Assembly: GCF_011493005.1 (NCBI RefSeq)
Contig: NZ_CP049159.1
Coordinates: 124,001-188,000 of the forward strand
DNA from: Caballeronia sp. SBC1
Lineage (GTDB): Bacteria > Pseudomonadota > Gammaproteobacteria > Burkholderiales > Burkholderiaceae
Direction of reading: 5' to 3'
Length of the DNA: 64,000 nucleotides
In this document: positions 26,376 through 35,630 of the stretch, piece after piece
Layout of the letters: each line of letters starts with the position of its first letter
Position numbering within the stretch: the first letter of the stretch is position 1
The notes under the pieces: model-generated
Told to the model about the DNA's origin: nothing
The model's input: the letters and a program-made list of their open reading frames with translations, nothing else
The model's database searches: none
Program-made: the position numbers and the translations under genes

Positions 26376-27265
26376 ATGAACAACCGCGATGGTAGTCAAG
26401 CGCATTTGAATGCGTCGCTTCGGTCTGTCCCATCGTTGGCCGAGGGTTCAGCCGTTCCCTTGACGAAGCAAATGACAGTTCCACGCGCATTCTTCGCGCT
26501 GGCGGACCCTCTCGTCGAGCAAGTTACCGCTCGAGCGCGCGAGCTGGAGTCGGAAGGAGATGCTGAAACACTGCACAAACTTCGAGTGGCGCTGCGCCAA
26601 CTGCGCGCATTGTGGTGGGCATTCGCGCCTCTTATGGACAGCGCACTACACTTGACCGAGACGAGTTCAAGCGATTCGCGGGAGCGGCAGGAGACACTCG
26701 GGACTGGGACGTTTTAGGTGGACTTCTCTCATCAGAAGACCAAGTTCGCGCTATGGTCCCAAGCGTCGCTCCAGCGATCGCCGTGCAGCGTCAGCTTGCC
26801 CTTTCGTCCAGTCGCGCCACCTTGAAGTGCACAGATATCGAGATCCTTATGCGAGGCGCACTTTTTGGAAGGCTGCGGCAGTTCGAGGAGCATGGCGACG
26901 AGCCCATTATCGGCCTTGTTGAGGCACGGGTGCGTAAAGCCGAGAAAGCGTTGAAGTCTCGCATTAAGCATGCAAATCGCCACAAGCGACCCGATTATGA
27001 TGCGCTGCATGAAGTGCGAATCGCCGGCAAAAAGCTCAGGTATTTACTTGAGTTTTTTGCCCCTGTATTAAAAGGCCGTCACGAAAATGTCATCAAACGG
27101 CTGACGACGTTCCAGACCAAACCGGGCAATCTAAACGATTTGGTTGTCAGTGAGGTGAACTGCGTGAACGCCGCTCTCTGGAGTAGCCGAGAACCATTTG
27201 AAGCAAATGCTGAACTGGATGGTCGAACAGAAAAACGACATTTGCGCTCCGTACAGAGCATCTAG
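26376..27265 (+). pseudogene. CHAD domain protein, frameshifted
   Basis: The start (AAGAGGT before ATG 26376) is followed by L-H-K-L-R-V-A-L-R-Q-L-R-A-L-W-W. Near 26640 the frame changes, after which R-D-W-D-V-L-G-G-L and V-R-I-A-G-K-K-L-R-Y-L-L-E-F-F continue, both diagnostic of CHAD. A second shift near the end moves the C-terminus to another frame (M-L-N-W-M-V-E-Q-K). The ancestral product would be about 295 residues, a polyphosphate-granule-binding protein. It is a diverged relative of the CHAD half of the gene at 16939. Confidence 0.75.
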
Positions 27266-27368
27266 CCCGTATCAGGTGAGCGTTGAGACCTGTTGTACAG
27301 TGGCTTGCACGACGGCCTGTCGCACTGTCTGCCACCAACTCATTGCCGGGTCGGATGGACCAGTCAGG

Positions 27369-27396
27369 TTGTACAAGGGCTTAAACCGTATATACT
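27369..27396 (+). promoter_or_regulatory. Sigma-70-like promoter
   Basis: TTGTAC (27369-27374) and TATACT (27391-27396) are separated by 16 bases, about 30 bases before the start codon at 27428, with GAGGAG between. This is one of the clearer promoter-like elements in the window. Confidence 0.55.
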
Positions 27397-27427
27397 CTTT
27401 TCAGACCATTTTTTGAGGAGAGTTTTT

Positions 27428-27868
27428 ATGGTTGAGCCAACCACGAAAACACCGAGCAAGAAAGCGTTTTACTTCCCCAAGGCTGACAAGGGTGAAGCCC
27501 CGACAAAGGCCAGTAAGCGCAAGGCTGCGTCCGCAGCCGTCGAGGATGCGACCGAAGCGCCGGCGAGCACGGTCGAAACGCGCGCTCGTACAAAGGCCAA
27601 TCTTGCCGCGCCCTCTACTGCGCCAGGAAAAAAATCAAAACAGGCAAAGAAAGAGAAAGTTGTCCGTGACAGCTTCACGATGCCAAAGTCTGACTACGAG
27701 AAAATCGCCGCCCTGAAGCTGAAGTGCGCTGACAGTGGCGTTGCCGTCAAAAAAAGCGAATTGCTGAGAGCGGGCCTGTTGATACTGGCGACGGCCACGG
27801 ACGAACAATTGATAGCTGCCGTGGGCGCTGTTGAAACGGTCAAAACAGGACGACCTGAAAAGACTTAG
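27428..27868 (+). CDS. Lys/Ala-rich protein with ribbon-helix-helix-like C-terminus
   Basis: 146 residues. The first about 80 are Lys-, Ala-, Thr- and Pro-rich and likely disordered and DNA- or polymer-binding. The C-terminal about 60 read D-S-F-T-M-P-K-S-D-Y-E-K-I-A-A-L-K then K-K-S-E-L-L-R-A-G-L, the strand-helix-helix pattern of RHH DNA-binding proteins. A promoter-like element and GAGGAG lie upstream. Function unknown. The disordered basic tail resembles histone-H1-like or PhaF-type tails, which in this storage-granule neighbourhood is suggestive only. Confidence 0.65.
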   Translation: MVEPTTKTPSKKAFYFPKADKGEAPTKASKRKAASAAVEDATEAPASTVETRARTKANLAAPSTAPGKKSKQAKKEKVVRDSFTMPKSDYEKIAALKLKCADSGVAVKKSELLRAGLLILATATDEQLIAAVGAVETVKTGRPEKT

Positions 27869-27943
27869 TTTGTTAGGAGCACGACCGAGTTACCGCGCTC
27901 CCACGTATCCCTTTCGCCGCACGGTTCAGGCTTCAACAACCGG

Positions 27944-28204
27944 TCAGCCCAGCCCGTTTATTTTGCTCAGCGGAAAGCCACTGTATTGTTTGTCGAAAGC
28001 GTCCTGCATACGGGATAACAGAGCGATGTAGGCGCTTCCGACATCGGTACCGAGCGTTCGCACGGCCGCTGCGTTCACCTCGTCCCAAAACACCTCAAAG
28101 CGATCTCTTGCGGTTTCCCGTTCCCAATGATGAACGAGCATGCCGTCGAATTCCCTCTCAATCTGCTCGACCGCTCGAGGCTGTCCCGACGAGGCGCCGT
28201 GCAT
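27944..28204 (-). CDS. Small hypothetical protein
   Basis: 86 residues, acidic and helical, starting M-H-G-A-S-S-G-Q and containing V-H-H-W-E-R-E-T-A-R-D-R-F-E-V-F-W-D-E. AGAGG lies seven bases before the ATG. No family is recognised. It is convergent with the RHH-like gene. Confidence 0.5.
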   Translation of the reverse strand: MHGASSGQPRAVEQIEREFDGMLVHHWERETARDRFEVFWDEVNAAAVRTLGTDVGSAYIALLSRMQDAFDKQYSGFPLSKINGLG

Positions 28205-28462
28205 GGAAACCTCTGTTCTTAAGATTAGCTAGTCTAGAGCGACAATTGAAGCCGCTAGATTCTCCATCCAATCAACTCGTCGATCACGAAGCGTCGCTAA
28301 TCGCGCTCCCAAGCCCATCCTTAATTTTAGCAAACTGCCAAGGAAAGCCGGTCGCGAAGAGCTGGCGTCGAGACCTCGTCGTCGGAACTCAAAGATACGG
28401 TCGGAACGTTGGGCCGAATTCACCAGCAATACACAACCCCACGGTTGACGTCAGGTATCCCT

Positions 28463-28687
28463 TTAGCGCCTTACCGGCCTTCGTTTTTGTGAGCGTTGCC
28501 GCCGCACTAAATCTGAAAGCACCCATCTTGCTACCGTCTCGGGACGGTTCATTTCGTAGTCAACAAATTTGATTTCTGATTCGAAGTAGACGATGACCGA
28601 GTGACCGACCACTCGGAACCGCCCTTGGTACCGCACACCATCCAATTCCACGTCGACGCTCTGCAACTCCTCGTAGCCGTCGGTCAT
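28463..28687 (-). CDS. Small hypothetical protein
   Basis: With start ATG 28687 (GAGGAAG ten bases upstream) it is 74 residues: a mostly beta N-terminal part (V-D-V-E-L-D-G-V-R-Y-Q-G-R-F-R-V, V-I-V-Y-F-E) and a basic C-terminal tail (R-R-Q-R-S-Q-K-R-R). A longer frame to 28714 has a weaker start. Function unknown. Confidence 0.5.
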   Translation of the reverse strand: MTDGYEELQSVDVELDGVRYQGRFRVVGHSVIVYFESEIKFVDYEMNRPETVARWVLSDLVRRQRSQKRRPVRR

Positions 28688-28714
28688 TTCACTACTTCCT
28701 CGTGACTGTTCCAT

Positions 28715-29827
28715 CTATCGGGACCGCGTCGATACGGCTTCCCAGGCATCAGCGCCCGAGTGTGAGCACCTTTGCCGCGGCTCTGCAGAGCGCGCGTGAA
28801 AGCCATGCCGGAACAAGCGGATTGAAGAGCGCGGCAGACAGTAGTGCGCTCGCAAATCGTCTCTGCAATCTCATATTAAACCCGCGACGCTTCCGATAGA
28901 GGCTTGCTCCACCGGTGTCAAAAGCGTGGGGCGACCTTGACCGCAGCTACTTGACGTACGTTTGGGAGCCCTCGCCAGCCAACGAAATCGTCCTGGGCAC
29001 GATGTTTCGTGCGACAGTTTTCAGCGGCCAAAGGCAATCGCTCCGACCATGACGTTTCCACACTCCCGTCAGCGTTCATCATGCAAAACTGATTCATTAT
29101 AGACAACCACTTCGGCAAAAAAACGAAAGCTCCTTGAGGCACGCTTCCCGTTTCTTGTTCGTTGCGCGCTTTGACTCAACCAACAGAGTTGCCGAAGTGC
29201 CTGCATGGTGAAGTTCTGGCACGTGCGGTGACAGGAAAGAAATGGAACAGATACTTCGTTTAAGGGGCTCAAATCAGGGAGGACGCACTTCCGCGCAACG
29301 CCGCAGCTGCGGTCCTCAGTCGTAATTTGGAAGGCCGCTCTTCGCTCGCATCGAACCCCACGCAGTCGCCCGTATCGAACCTGACATCTGTCGCATGAAC
29401 CTGACTACGGACTGGCTCCACAACCCACGTGTACAGCGACTGGCCGTCGCCGGTCTTCGACTCCGCCGCCGGCGGTTACGCGAGCGCGTCGGACCAGCAG
29501 AATCTCACCACTTCGGTAGCCTGCGCCAGTCGAGACCAAAAGCGCGAAAAATTTGCGACGCTGTCGTGCATGCCAATCAACTTGGAAAACACATATGCTC
29601 CATGCGGTCGTGGCAACCCATGGGCAAGTTGATTCCATTCGTAGAAGACGCCGAGTCGATTGAGATTTTCGCAGTCACCTTCGTAGAAACAGCCTTATGC
29701 GATGGTCCACGACATCGTAACAAACGGGCGGACGGCGCGCGACTATCAACGCGTGACGTCCGCAGGGCGAACACCAGCAAAGCGCTCTCGTTACCGGATA
29801 GATTGATGTAGACAGAACGAGAACAAC
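28715..29827. other. 1.1-kb stretch without a supportable gene
   Basis: Several frames of 60-140 codons overlap here on both strands, but none has a family motif, a consistent ribosome site and good composition together. A minus-strand frame at about 28918-29100 and a plus-strand frame at 29429-29632 are the least unlikely. The stretch may be decayed coding DNA. Confidence 0.4.
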
Positions 29828-31374
29828 TTAGACGGTGAACATCTGCACGGCACTTCGCAGTTGCTCGGTTTGCGCCTCAAGCGCGCTCGCCGTGGCCGCG
29901 CCATCCTGAACGAGCGACGCGTTCTGCTGCGTCATACGGCCCATCATGGTCACCGCAGTGTTTATCTGGTCGATGCCGGCGCTCTGCTCTCGAGAAGCCG
30001 TTGCAATCGCATCGACAAGGTCGGCCACGCCTGTCACCGAAGCAAGGAGTTCCACAATTGTCCGGCCTGCGACTTGCACCGTCGCGCCGCTTGAATCCAC
30101 TTCGCTTGTCACATCCTTAATCAAAGTAGCGATTTCTTTTGCAGCCGTGGAGCTACGCTCCGCGAGCGCTCGCACTTCCTGCGCTACCACTGCAAAACCT
30201 CGCCCTTGTGCACCCGCGCGCGCCGCTTCAACGGCGGCGTTCAACGCTAGCAAGTTCGTCTGAAACGCTATCCCCTCAATGACCGACGTTATCTCGCGGA
30301 TTTGGGTTGAGCGCTGTGCCAGGTTGCGCATTCTCTGGACCGCGTCGGCAACTGCGCGGTCACCACACGCGCCTTATCTGAGGCAGACATGGCAAGCTCG
30401 CGCGCCTGCTGCGCATGGTCCGCATTTGCCTTAACGGTCGACGCCAGTTGTTCCATGCTGGCCGATGTTTGCTCAATGCTGGCCGCGTGTTCTTCGGTAC
30501 GGCTAGACAGCGCGTTATTGCTAGCGGTGATGTCAAAGGTGGTGTGGGCAATAGTGTTAGATGTAGTCTGAATTCCACCAATCATTGACGCCAACCGTGT
30601 TTGCATCGCGCTCATCGCGTACATCATGCTTTCGGTGTCGTTACCCTTGAGCGGCACCATCACCGACAAATCGCCGTCCGAGACCCGACGAGCGATTGCG
30701 GCAGCGACAGAAGGCTCCCCACCCAACTGAGCAAACAATACGCGAGCCATCGAAGCGCATAACAGCGCAACCAAGGCAATGCCGGCCGCGATGCATGCGG
30801 CAACAAGCCATTGGACAAGATGGCTGATGCTCCTCGCATGGTCATATTCTTGTTGTGCTGCCACCAGTTGAAGTTGCCTAAGCTCCGTACCTTCGGCCTT
30901 GACCGCCTTGACCGCGGGCTCGATTTGCTGCGTCACAATCCATTGAGCTTCGGACAGGTTGTTTGCTTCGAGCAACTTGTATGCAGGTACGAACCCCTTG
31001 TCACGCAACGAGCGCCAATCAGACTCAAATCTTGTGGAAAGTTTGCGCTCTGCGCCATCGGATGGGTACCGCAGATAGTCCTGAAGCAGCGTGTCGATTT
31101 TGCCGATGCGCTGTCGCGTTGCATCCGTCACCGCCTGCGTCTTCTGCGCAGAAGGGTCGAGCACCGCGTCACTGACCGCGAAATGAGTTTCAGCGACTAG
31201 CTCATCAATCGTCGAGATATTTTGCAGCGCCTTCGCTCTCCCTTCATATATGTCACGTAACGCTTCGTTGCTTTGCGCCACGCCGAATAACCCAACCCCG
31301 CCAACGGAAACGAGCACACCAGCGACTGCGGCGGTGACGACTATTAGTCGGCTCTTGATCGTAAGTGTCGACAT
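29828..31374 (-). pseudogene. Methyl-accepting chemotaxis protein, one frameshift
   Basis: The 5' frame from ATG 31374 encodes an N-terminal membrane helix, a four-helix-bundle sensory domain (about 35-190), a second membrane segment, a HAMP-like region and the start of the signalling domain (S-S-R-T-E-E-H-A-A-S-I-E-Q-T). Around 30350-30360 one base is missing. The next frame continues [16 protein letters not shown] and the conserved hairpin tip [20 protein letters not shown] down to T-V at 29828. Joined, it is a normal receptor of about 515 residues. It is closely related in design to the intact receptor at 60672. Confidence 0.85.
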
Positions 31375-31661
31375 ATTGATTCCAAAATCAAGTGAAACTC
31401 TCGGAGGCTGCGTGCAGGGACGCCCTCTAATTGAAGGGATGCCGTGCGGACTTCAACCGCGAATAAACAACGCCGCTTTCAAGCTCATTCGACGTCACAA
31501 GCCTCTGTTAACGGCCAGCCAGTCTCGCCATTCAATGAAGTTTTTGTGGCGATACGCACCGCCTGAGTGCAAGAGCCGATGCTGCACGCGCGTCGCGGGC
31601 TACTAGTACAACATCCCTTAAATAAGTTGAATATTTAACGGTCTGTTTTTATCATGGCGGG

Positions 31662-32720
31662 ATGAGCCGAGGCCGTCATGCAACGCCAGTGAAGCTGGCG
31701 AAGAAAGAAAGACAGGAACTGCTATCACTGATCGGGCGCAAGACGGCCGCACAGCGAGATGTGATGCGGGCGCGCATCGCGTTACTGGCTCATGAGGGCC
31801 ACTCTAATACGATGATTGCGCAGGAACTGGGCGTGTCCGTGCAAACGGTCAGCCTGTGGCGCAAGCGCATTGCGCGGCAAGGTGTGCAAGGTATTCGGGA
31901 AGGCGAGCGCAGTGGTCGTCCTGCGCGCATCACGCAGGAAACGCGGCTGCAATTGATCGCGCTGGCGTGTGAAGCGCAGGAAGCTGAGGGACGGGTCACG
32001 CCGACGCTCGATGAGATTGTGGTGCGCGCCGTGGAGCGTGGCGTTGTCGGGCATATCAGCCGCAGCCATGTGCAGCGTATTTTGCAGGCCGGCGATATTC
32101 GCCCGCACCGGGTCCAACAATGGCTGCACAGTCCGGATCCGGCCTTTCGCGAGAAGGTCAATGTAATTTGCAAACTGTATCGCCGCGCACCCAGGAACGC
32201 GGTAGTGCTGAGTATCGACGAGAAAACCGGCATTCAGGCCATCGAGCGCAAGTATCCGGGACGCGCGCCCGGGCCGCGACGGCTGCGTCGTCGTGAGTTT
32301 GAATATATCCGTCATGGCACCCAGGCGTTGATTGCCGCGCTCGATGTTCATACTGGACAGGTGCTGGGGAGCTGCCGAGAGCGGCGCACGCAGGACGATC
32401 TGGTGGCCTTCATGGAGAGCGTGGCGCACGCGTACCCTGGCAAACAGGTGCATGTCATCTGGGACAATCTGAATACGCATCGCGCACACGCCGTGTGGCA
32501 AGCGTTCAACGCGAGGCATGGTAAGCGGTTTCACTTCCACTTCACCCCTTTGCATGCGAGCTGGGTCAATCAGATCGAACTATGGTTTGCCCTCTACACC
32601 CGCCGGGTGCTGCGCCATGCCAGCCACACCAGCACCGCGCATCTGCGCGAGCGCAATCAGGCAGCGCGCCCCTTCAAATGGACCTTCCGGGGCTATCCGT
32701 TGCAAACTGGCGCATCTTGA
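31662..32720 (+). CDS. IS630-family transposase (second, different copy)
   Basis: 352 residues with an N-terminal helix-turn-helix (M-I-A-Q-E-L-G-V-S-V-Q-T-V-S-L-W-R) and a DDE domain: S-I-D-E-K-T-G, V-I-W-D-N-L-N-T-H, and V-N-Q-I-E-L-W-F. The reading frame is intact. Near the end the linker before A-A-R-P-F-K-W-T-F is shorter than I expect, so a small in-frame deletion is possible. Element ends could not be fixed. The IS3 element begins only 50 bases downstream. Confidence 0.9.
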   Translation: MSRGRHATPVKLAKKERQELLSLIGRKTAAQRDVMRARIALLAHEGHSNTMIAQELGVSVQTVSLWRKRIARQGVQGIREGERSGRPARITQETRLQLIALACEAQEAEGRVTPTLDEIVVRAVERGVVGHISRSHVQRILQAGDIRPHRVQQWLHSPDPAFREKVNVICKLYRRAPRNAVVLSIDEKTGIQAIERKYPGRAPGPRRLRRREFEYIRHGTQALIAALDVHTGQVLGSCRERRTQDDLVAFMESVAHAYPGKQVHVIWDNLNTHRAHAVWQAFNARHGKRFHFHFTPLHASWVNQIELWFALYTRRVLRHASHTSTAHLRERNQAARPFKWTFRGYPLQTGAS

Positions 32721-32770
32721 ACTGGAACTTGCCATGCCTACCTTAACCGCGAAACATCATGCAAGCGAAC

Positions 32771-32897
32771 CCCTGCGTGCCAATATGAGATGCGACACCT
32801 GCCTTGGACCAATTAGAGTACAAAGGCAGGATGCAATTCATGGCCAATCCGATGAAATCTGTAGTGAAGCCCGTACCCCAGTGCGCTGAGCTGGAAG
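32771..32897. repeat. Left arm of 127-base inverted repeat
   Basis: It matches the reverse complement of 34414-34540 at 126 of 127 positions; the mismatch is at 32883. It includes the IS3 left end and the first codons of the orfA gene. Confidence 0.85.
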
Positions 32898-33346
32898 TCG
32901 CGTTGAAGGGAGCCCGCAGGGCGAGCGCAGACGCGACTTCCAGCGCGGCTCCGGCGCAGCCCGAGGTGGTGGCGATCGCCCGACGTCGGCAATTCTCTGC
33001 CAGCGAGAAACGACGCATCCTGGCCGAGGCTGACCGCTGTAGCGAGCCGGGGCAGATCGGCGCACTGCTGCGGCGCGAAGGCATCTATTCGTCCAATCTG
33101 GCAGCGTGGCGCAAACGTCGTGCCGCTGAGGGCAAGACCGGTCTCGATCCGCGCAAGCGGGGACACAAGGCCGATCCTGTGATCGCCGAGACCCGTCGAA
33201 CGGCCGCGCTGACACGCGAGAACGATCGTCTGCGGCGACAGCTTATGCAGGCGCGGTTGATCATCGACGTTCAAAAAAAAGTTTCCTCCTTAATAGCCCT
33301 GCAAAACGAAGAGGACACGGATGGCAACTCCGCCTGGACGGAGTGA
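32840..33346 (+). CDS. IS3-family transposase OrfA
   Basis: About 168 residues from ATG 32840 (AAGGCAGG nine bases before); frames open at 32804 and 32831 are alternatives. It has a helix-turn-helix of the IS3 OrfA type (F-S-A-S-E-K-R-R-I-L-A-E-A, then G-A-L-L-R-R-E-G-I-Y-S-S-N-L-A-A-W-R) and a leucine-zipper-like tail (L-T-R-E-N-D-R-L-R-R-Q-L). A run of eight A followed by G at 33273-33281 lies in Q-K-K-V. A -1 slip there enters the OrfB frame with no stop, so an OrfAB fusion is possible. The stop overlaps the OrfB GTG. Confidence 0.88.
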   Translation: MANPMKSVVKPVPQCAELEVALKGARRASADATSSAAPAQPEVVAIARRRQFSASEKRRILAEADRCSEPGQIGALLRREGIYSSNLAAWRKRRAAEGKTGLDPRKRGHKADPVIAETRRTAALTRENDRLRRQLMQARLIIDVQKKVSSLIALQNEEDTDGNSAWTE

Positions 33347-34404
33347 ACCTCCTGGTGCCGGATGTCGGGGTGGCTCGTGCGTGCCGGGTCATGAACATCG
33401 ATCGCTCACTCGTGTACCGACAGCGCGCCGCGGCGCGTCATCTGGTCGCGCAACCCGTTGCGCCCAGAGTTCGTCCCCGGCCTCCTCTGGCATTGAGCGA
33501 CATCGAGCGCTGGTGCGTGCTCGATGCACTCAACAGCGAGCGCTTCGCCAATTGCTCACCGCGGCAAACCTACGCCACTCTGCTCGATGAGGGCGTCTAT
33601 CTCAGTTCGGTACGGACCATGTACCGGTTGCTCGCCGGCGCCGACCAGGTACGTGAACGGCGCCGACAATTGACTCATCCGTCCTACACCCGGCCGGAGC
33701 TGTTAGCGGTGCAGCCCAATGAAGTGTGGTCCTGGGATATCACCAAGTTACGGGGTCCGGGCAAGTGGACGTACTTCCATCTGTACGTGATCCTCGATAT
33801 CTTTAGCCGCTACGTGGTCGGCTGGATGATCGCTCCCCGCGAGACTGCTGAACTGGCCGAAATGCTGATTGCCGATACCGTCGCAGGACAAAACATCGAA
33901 CCGGGTTGCCTCACACTGCACGCCGATCGCGGCACCAGCATGCGCTCGAAGACCGTCGCTGCCTTGCTCGTCGATCTGGAAGTGATCAAGACTCATAGTC
34001 GGCCTTATGTTTCCAATGACAACCCGTTCTCCGAATCGCACTTCAAGACGTTTAAATATCGTCCTGACTTCCTGGATCGCTTCGGCTGCATCGAGGACGC
34101 CCGGGCGCACTGCCAGACATTCTTTGCCTGGTACAACACCGAGCATCGTCATTCAGGGATCGCGCTCATGACCCCGCACACCGTTCATTACGGCCGCGCT
34201 CAAGAGCTCACCAGAACGCGCTGCGCCACCCTGGACGCCGCCTTTCTGGCCCACCCCGAGCGTTTCAAGCGTGTCGCGCCGCGACCACCTGAATTGCCCG
34301 TTGCCGCATGGATCAACCCACCCAAACAGAAGGAATCCCAAACCAGCATAAAACTTGACGCTTGCTCATTGAATGTAAACACCCAGGTGTCGCAAACTCA
34401 TTGA
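33343..34404 (+). CDS. IS3-family transposase OrfB (DDE integrase domain)
   Basis: 353 residues with the retroviral-integrase-type core: W-S-W-D-I-T-K, L-H-A-D-R-G-T-S-M and N-P-F-S-E-S-H-F-K-T provide the DDE triad, followed by F-A-W-Y-N-T-E-H-R-H-S-G-I. The start GTG overlaps the OrfA stop by four bases, so expression is by coupling or by the A8G slip. It is intact. Confidence 0.92.
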   Translation: MNLLVPDVGVARACRVMNIDRSLVYRQRAAARHLVAQPVAPRVRPRPPLALSDIERWCVLDALNSERFANCSPRQTYATLLDEGVYLSSVRTMYRLLAGADQVRERRRQLTHPSYTRPELLAVQPNEVWSWDITKLRGPGKWTYFHLYVILDIFSRYVVGWMIAPRETAELAEMLIADTVAGQNIEPGCLTLHADRGTSMRSKTVAALLVDLEVIKTHSRPYVSNDNPFSESHFKTFKYRPDFLDRFGCIEDARAHCQTFFAWYNTEHRHSGIALMTPHTVHYGRAQELTRTRCATLDAAFLAHPERFKRVAPRPPELPVAAWINPPKQKESQTSIKLDACSLNVNTQVSQTH

Positions 34405-34413
34405 CACGCTCCG

Positions 34414-34540
34414 CTTCCAGCTCAGCGGACTGGGGTACGGGCTTCACTACAGATTTCATCGGATTGGCCATGAATTGCATCCTGCCTTTGTACTCTAATT
34501 GGTCCAAGGCAGGTGTCGCATCTCATATTGGCACGCAGGG
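34414..34540. repeat. Right arm of 127-base inverted repeat
   Basis: Reverse-complement copy of 32771-32897. Read on the minus strand it again encodes the start of OrfA (M-A-N-P-M-K-S-V-V-K-P-V-P-Q), then diverges after A-E-L-E. Confidence 0.85.
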
Positions 34541-34555
34541 CTGTCGGCGAGCCAG

Positions 34556-34795
34556 TTACGCGTCCTGTCTGTACAAGCGGGGCTTAAGGTACCAATCGAA
34601 CTCGTCCAGGAGCTTCTCGAATCGTTCGATGACTGCCATCCGAGTGTCCCGGTCGGCGAGTATGCTGTGACACTCGCCCGGAAGCTGCACGCTCCACCAC
34701 GAAGTGTGCTCGCGTTCTTGAGGGACGCTGGCCTCGTAGTTGAAGGCCCACCAGGGCCCGCCTCTGCGGCGCAGGAGACCTTGTTCTGACACGGC
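34556..34795 (-). CDS. Possible small hypothetical protein
   Basis: From GTG 34795 (GGGGG upstream) the frame gives about 79 residues rich in aromatic and charged residues (G-G-P-W-W-A-F-N-Y-E-A, E-K-L-L-D-E-F-D-W-Y-L-K-P) with mostly C/G third positions, which looks coding. A TTG start at 34810 is also open. No family is recognised, and an overlapping plus-strand frame is an alternative. Confidence 0.35.
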   Translation of the reverse strand, partial: AVSEQGLLRRRGGPWWAFNYEASVPQEREHTSWWSVQLPGECHSILADRDTRMAVIERFEKLLDEFDWYLKPRLYRQDA

Positions 34796-34865
34796 ATAGT
34801 GCGCCCCCAATCAAACGAATTGAGGAGTCGACGACGGCTACCCTGGAACACCGCAAGCCGAATCG

Positions 34866-35150
34866 ATAGTCGCGAAGCGCGCGCACGCTGTACTTGATGA
34901 CATTCGTTCGCTAATGGAACAGCACGGGCTGCGACCACGGATATCGACGCTCACGCGAAAGGCAGACGGCTACCAACAAGGCAGTGGTAAAACCGGCGGC
35001 AAAGGGAGAAGCGAAAGCGGTAAGCGCGAGGGGCAAGTTACCGCCAAAGTACTGCGTCCGAAGGACTGGCGTCACATCGAGCGACCATGCCCGGCCCCTG
35101 CCTCGATTGCAAGCGTGAAGGACCGTTCTAAGGTTTTTGTTGATGACGTC
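34866..35150 (+). pseudogene. H-NS-like nucleoid protein, frameshifted
   Basis: The first frame reads A-V-L-D-D-I-R-S-L-M-E-Q-H-G-L-R-P, like the oligomerisation end of H-NS family proteins, then a Gly/Lys/Ser linker. A second frame then gives P-P-K-Y-C-V-R-R-T-G-V-T, the start of the H-NS DNA-binding domain (x-Y-R-D-P-x-T-G-x-T-W). The first frame returns with V-K-D-R-S-K-V-F-V-D-D. Two compensating frame changes and loss of the W-S-G-R-G core make it non-functional. Such genes are common on mobile DNA of Burkholderia. Confidence 0.6.
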
Positions 35151-35487
35151 GGCATGGCAAACAACGCGGGTGTTGCGAGCAAGGCGAAGCCTCCTGTATA
35201 GGTTGTTGCGTCTCGTTGAACGCCGACGGCACCATCTGCGCGACCGGGCGCACTGCGGTCAACTTCCGCCTGTCGGAAGTAGGCGGAAACACGTACCAAC
35301 TGCCGTCATCGTGCCGAAAGAAGAACAACGCGCGCGACCCGACTGATAACGACGTTTCGACGCAAACATAGCGTCTCCGGCTAAAACCCGTGCGACTAAA
35401 TTCCGTCACGTGAACCGGTGTCGCGGGGGCCGGTGCGAGCCATTTTTCGACCTGACAACGCAGGGACTGCTCACTCGTGCTTTTCAT
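35128..35487 (-). CDS. Hypothetical protein, about 119 residues
   Basis: It begins M-K-S-T-S-E-Q-S-L-R-C-Q-V-E-K-W-L-A-P with GGAG about 9 bases upstream. The segment R-R-Y-V-C-V-E with A-L-F-F-F-R-H-D-D-G-S-W-Y-V-F-P-P gives a small beta-rich domain. I believe similar orphan proteins occur in Burkholderia. The last about 40 residues look non-conserved, and overlap with the H-NS remnant suggests the gene may have lost its original stop. Confidence 0.55.
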   Translation of the reverse strand: MKSTSEQSLRCQVEKWLAPAPATPVHVTEFSRTGFSRRRYVCVETSLSVGSRALFFFRHDDGSWYVFPPTSDRRKLTAVRPVAQMVPSAFNETQQPIQEASPCSQHPRCLPCRRHQQKP

Positions 35488-35630
35488 GTTCAGCTCCAGT
35501 AAGTTCGGAAAGAACCGGCGTTGGAACGAGCGCAGGTCGCGACGGAAGACGGATGGTTTCCGCCACCGGACCGTACCTTCCCGACCAGAAACATTGACGC
35601 GAGTCAGTCATGGGGCACTGCATCAGCACG

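Larger units (their letters stand above)
32771..34540 (+). mobile_element. IS3-family element with a fold-back copy of its left end
   Basis: The two-gene IS3 element starts near 32771. Its own right end lies near 34384-34411, where the sequence CAGGTGTCGCA mirrors TGCGACACCTG at the left end. Immediately beyond, 34414-34540 is an inverted 127-base copy of 32771-32897 with a single mismatch. The unit is thus flanked by long inverted arms that are not the usual 25-40 base IS3 ends. Confidence 0.75.

Noticed and set aside
29429..29632. Plus-strand frame in the 1.1-kb gap, considered as a small gene
   Set aside because: No ribosome site and no recognisable motif.
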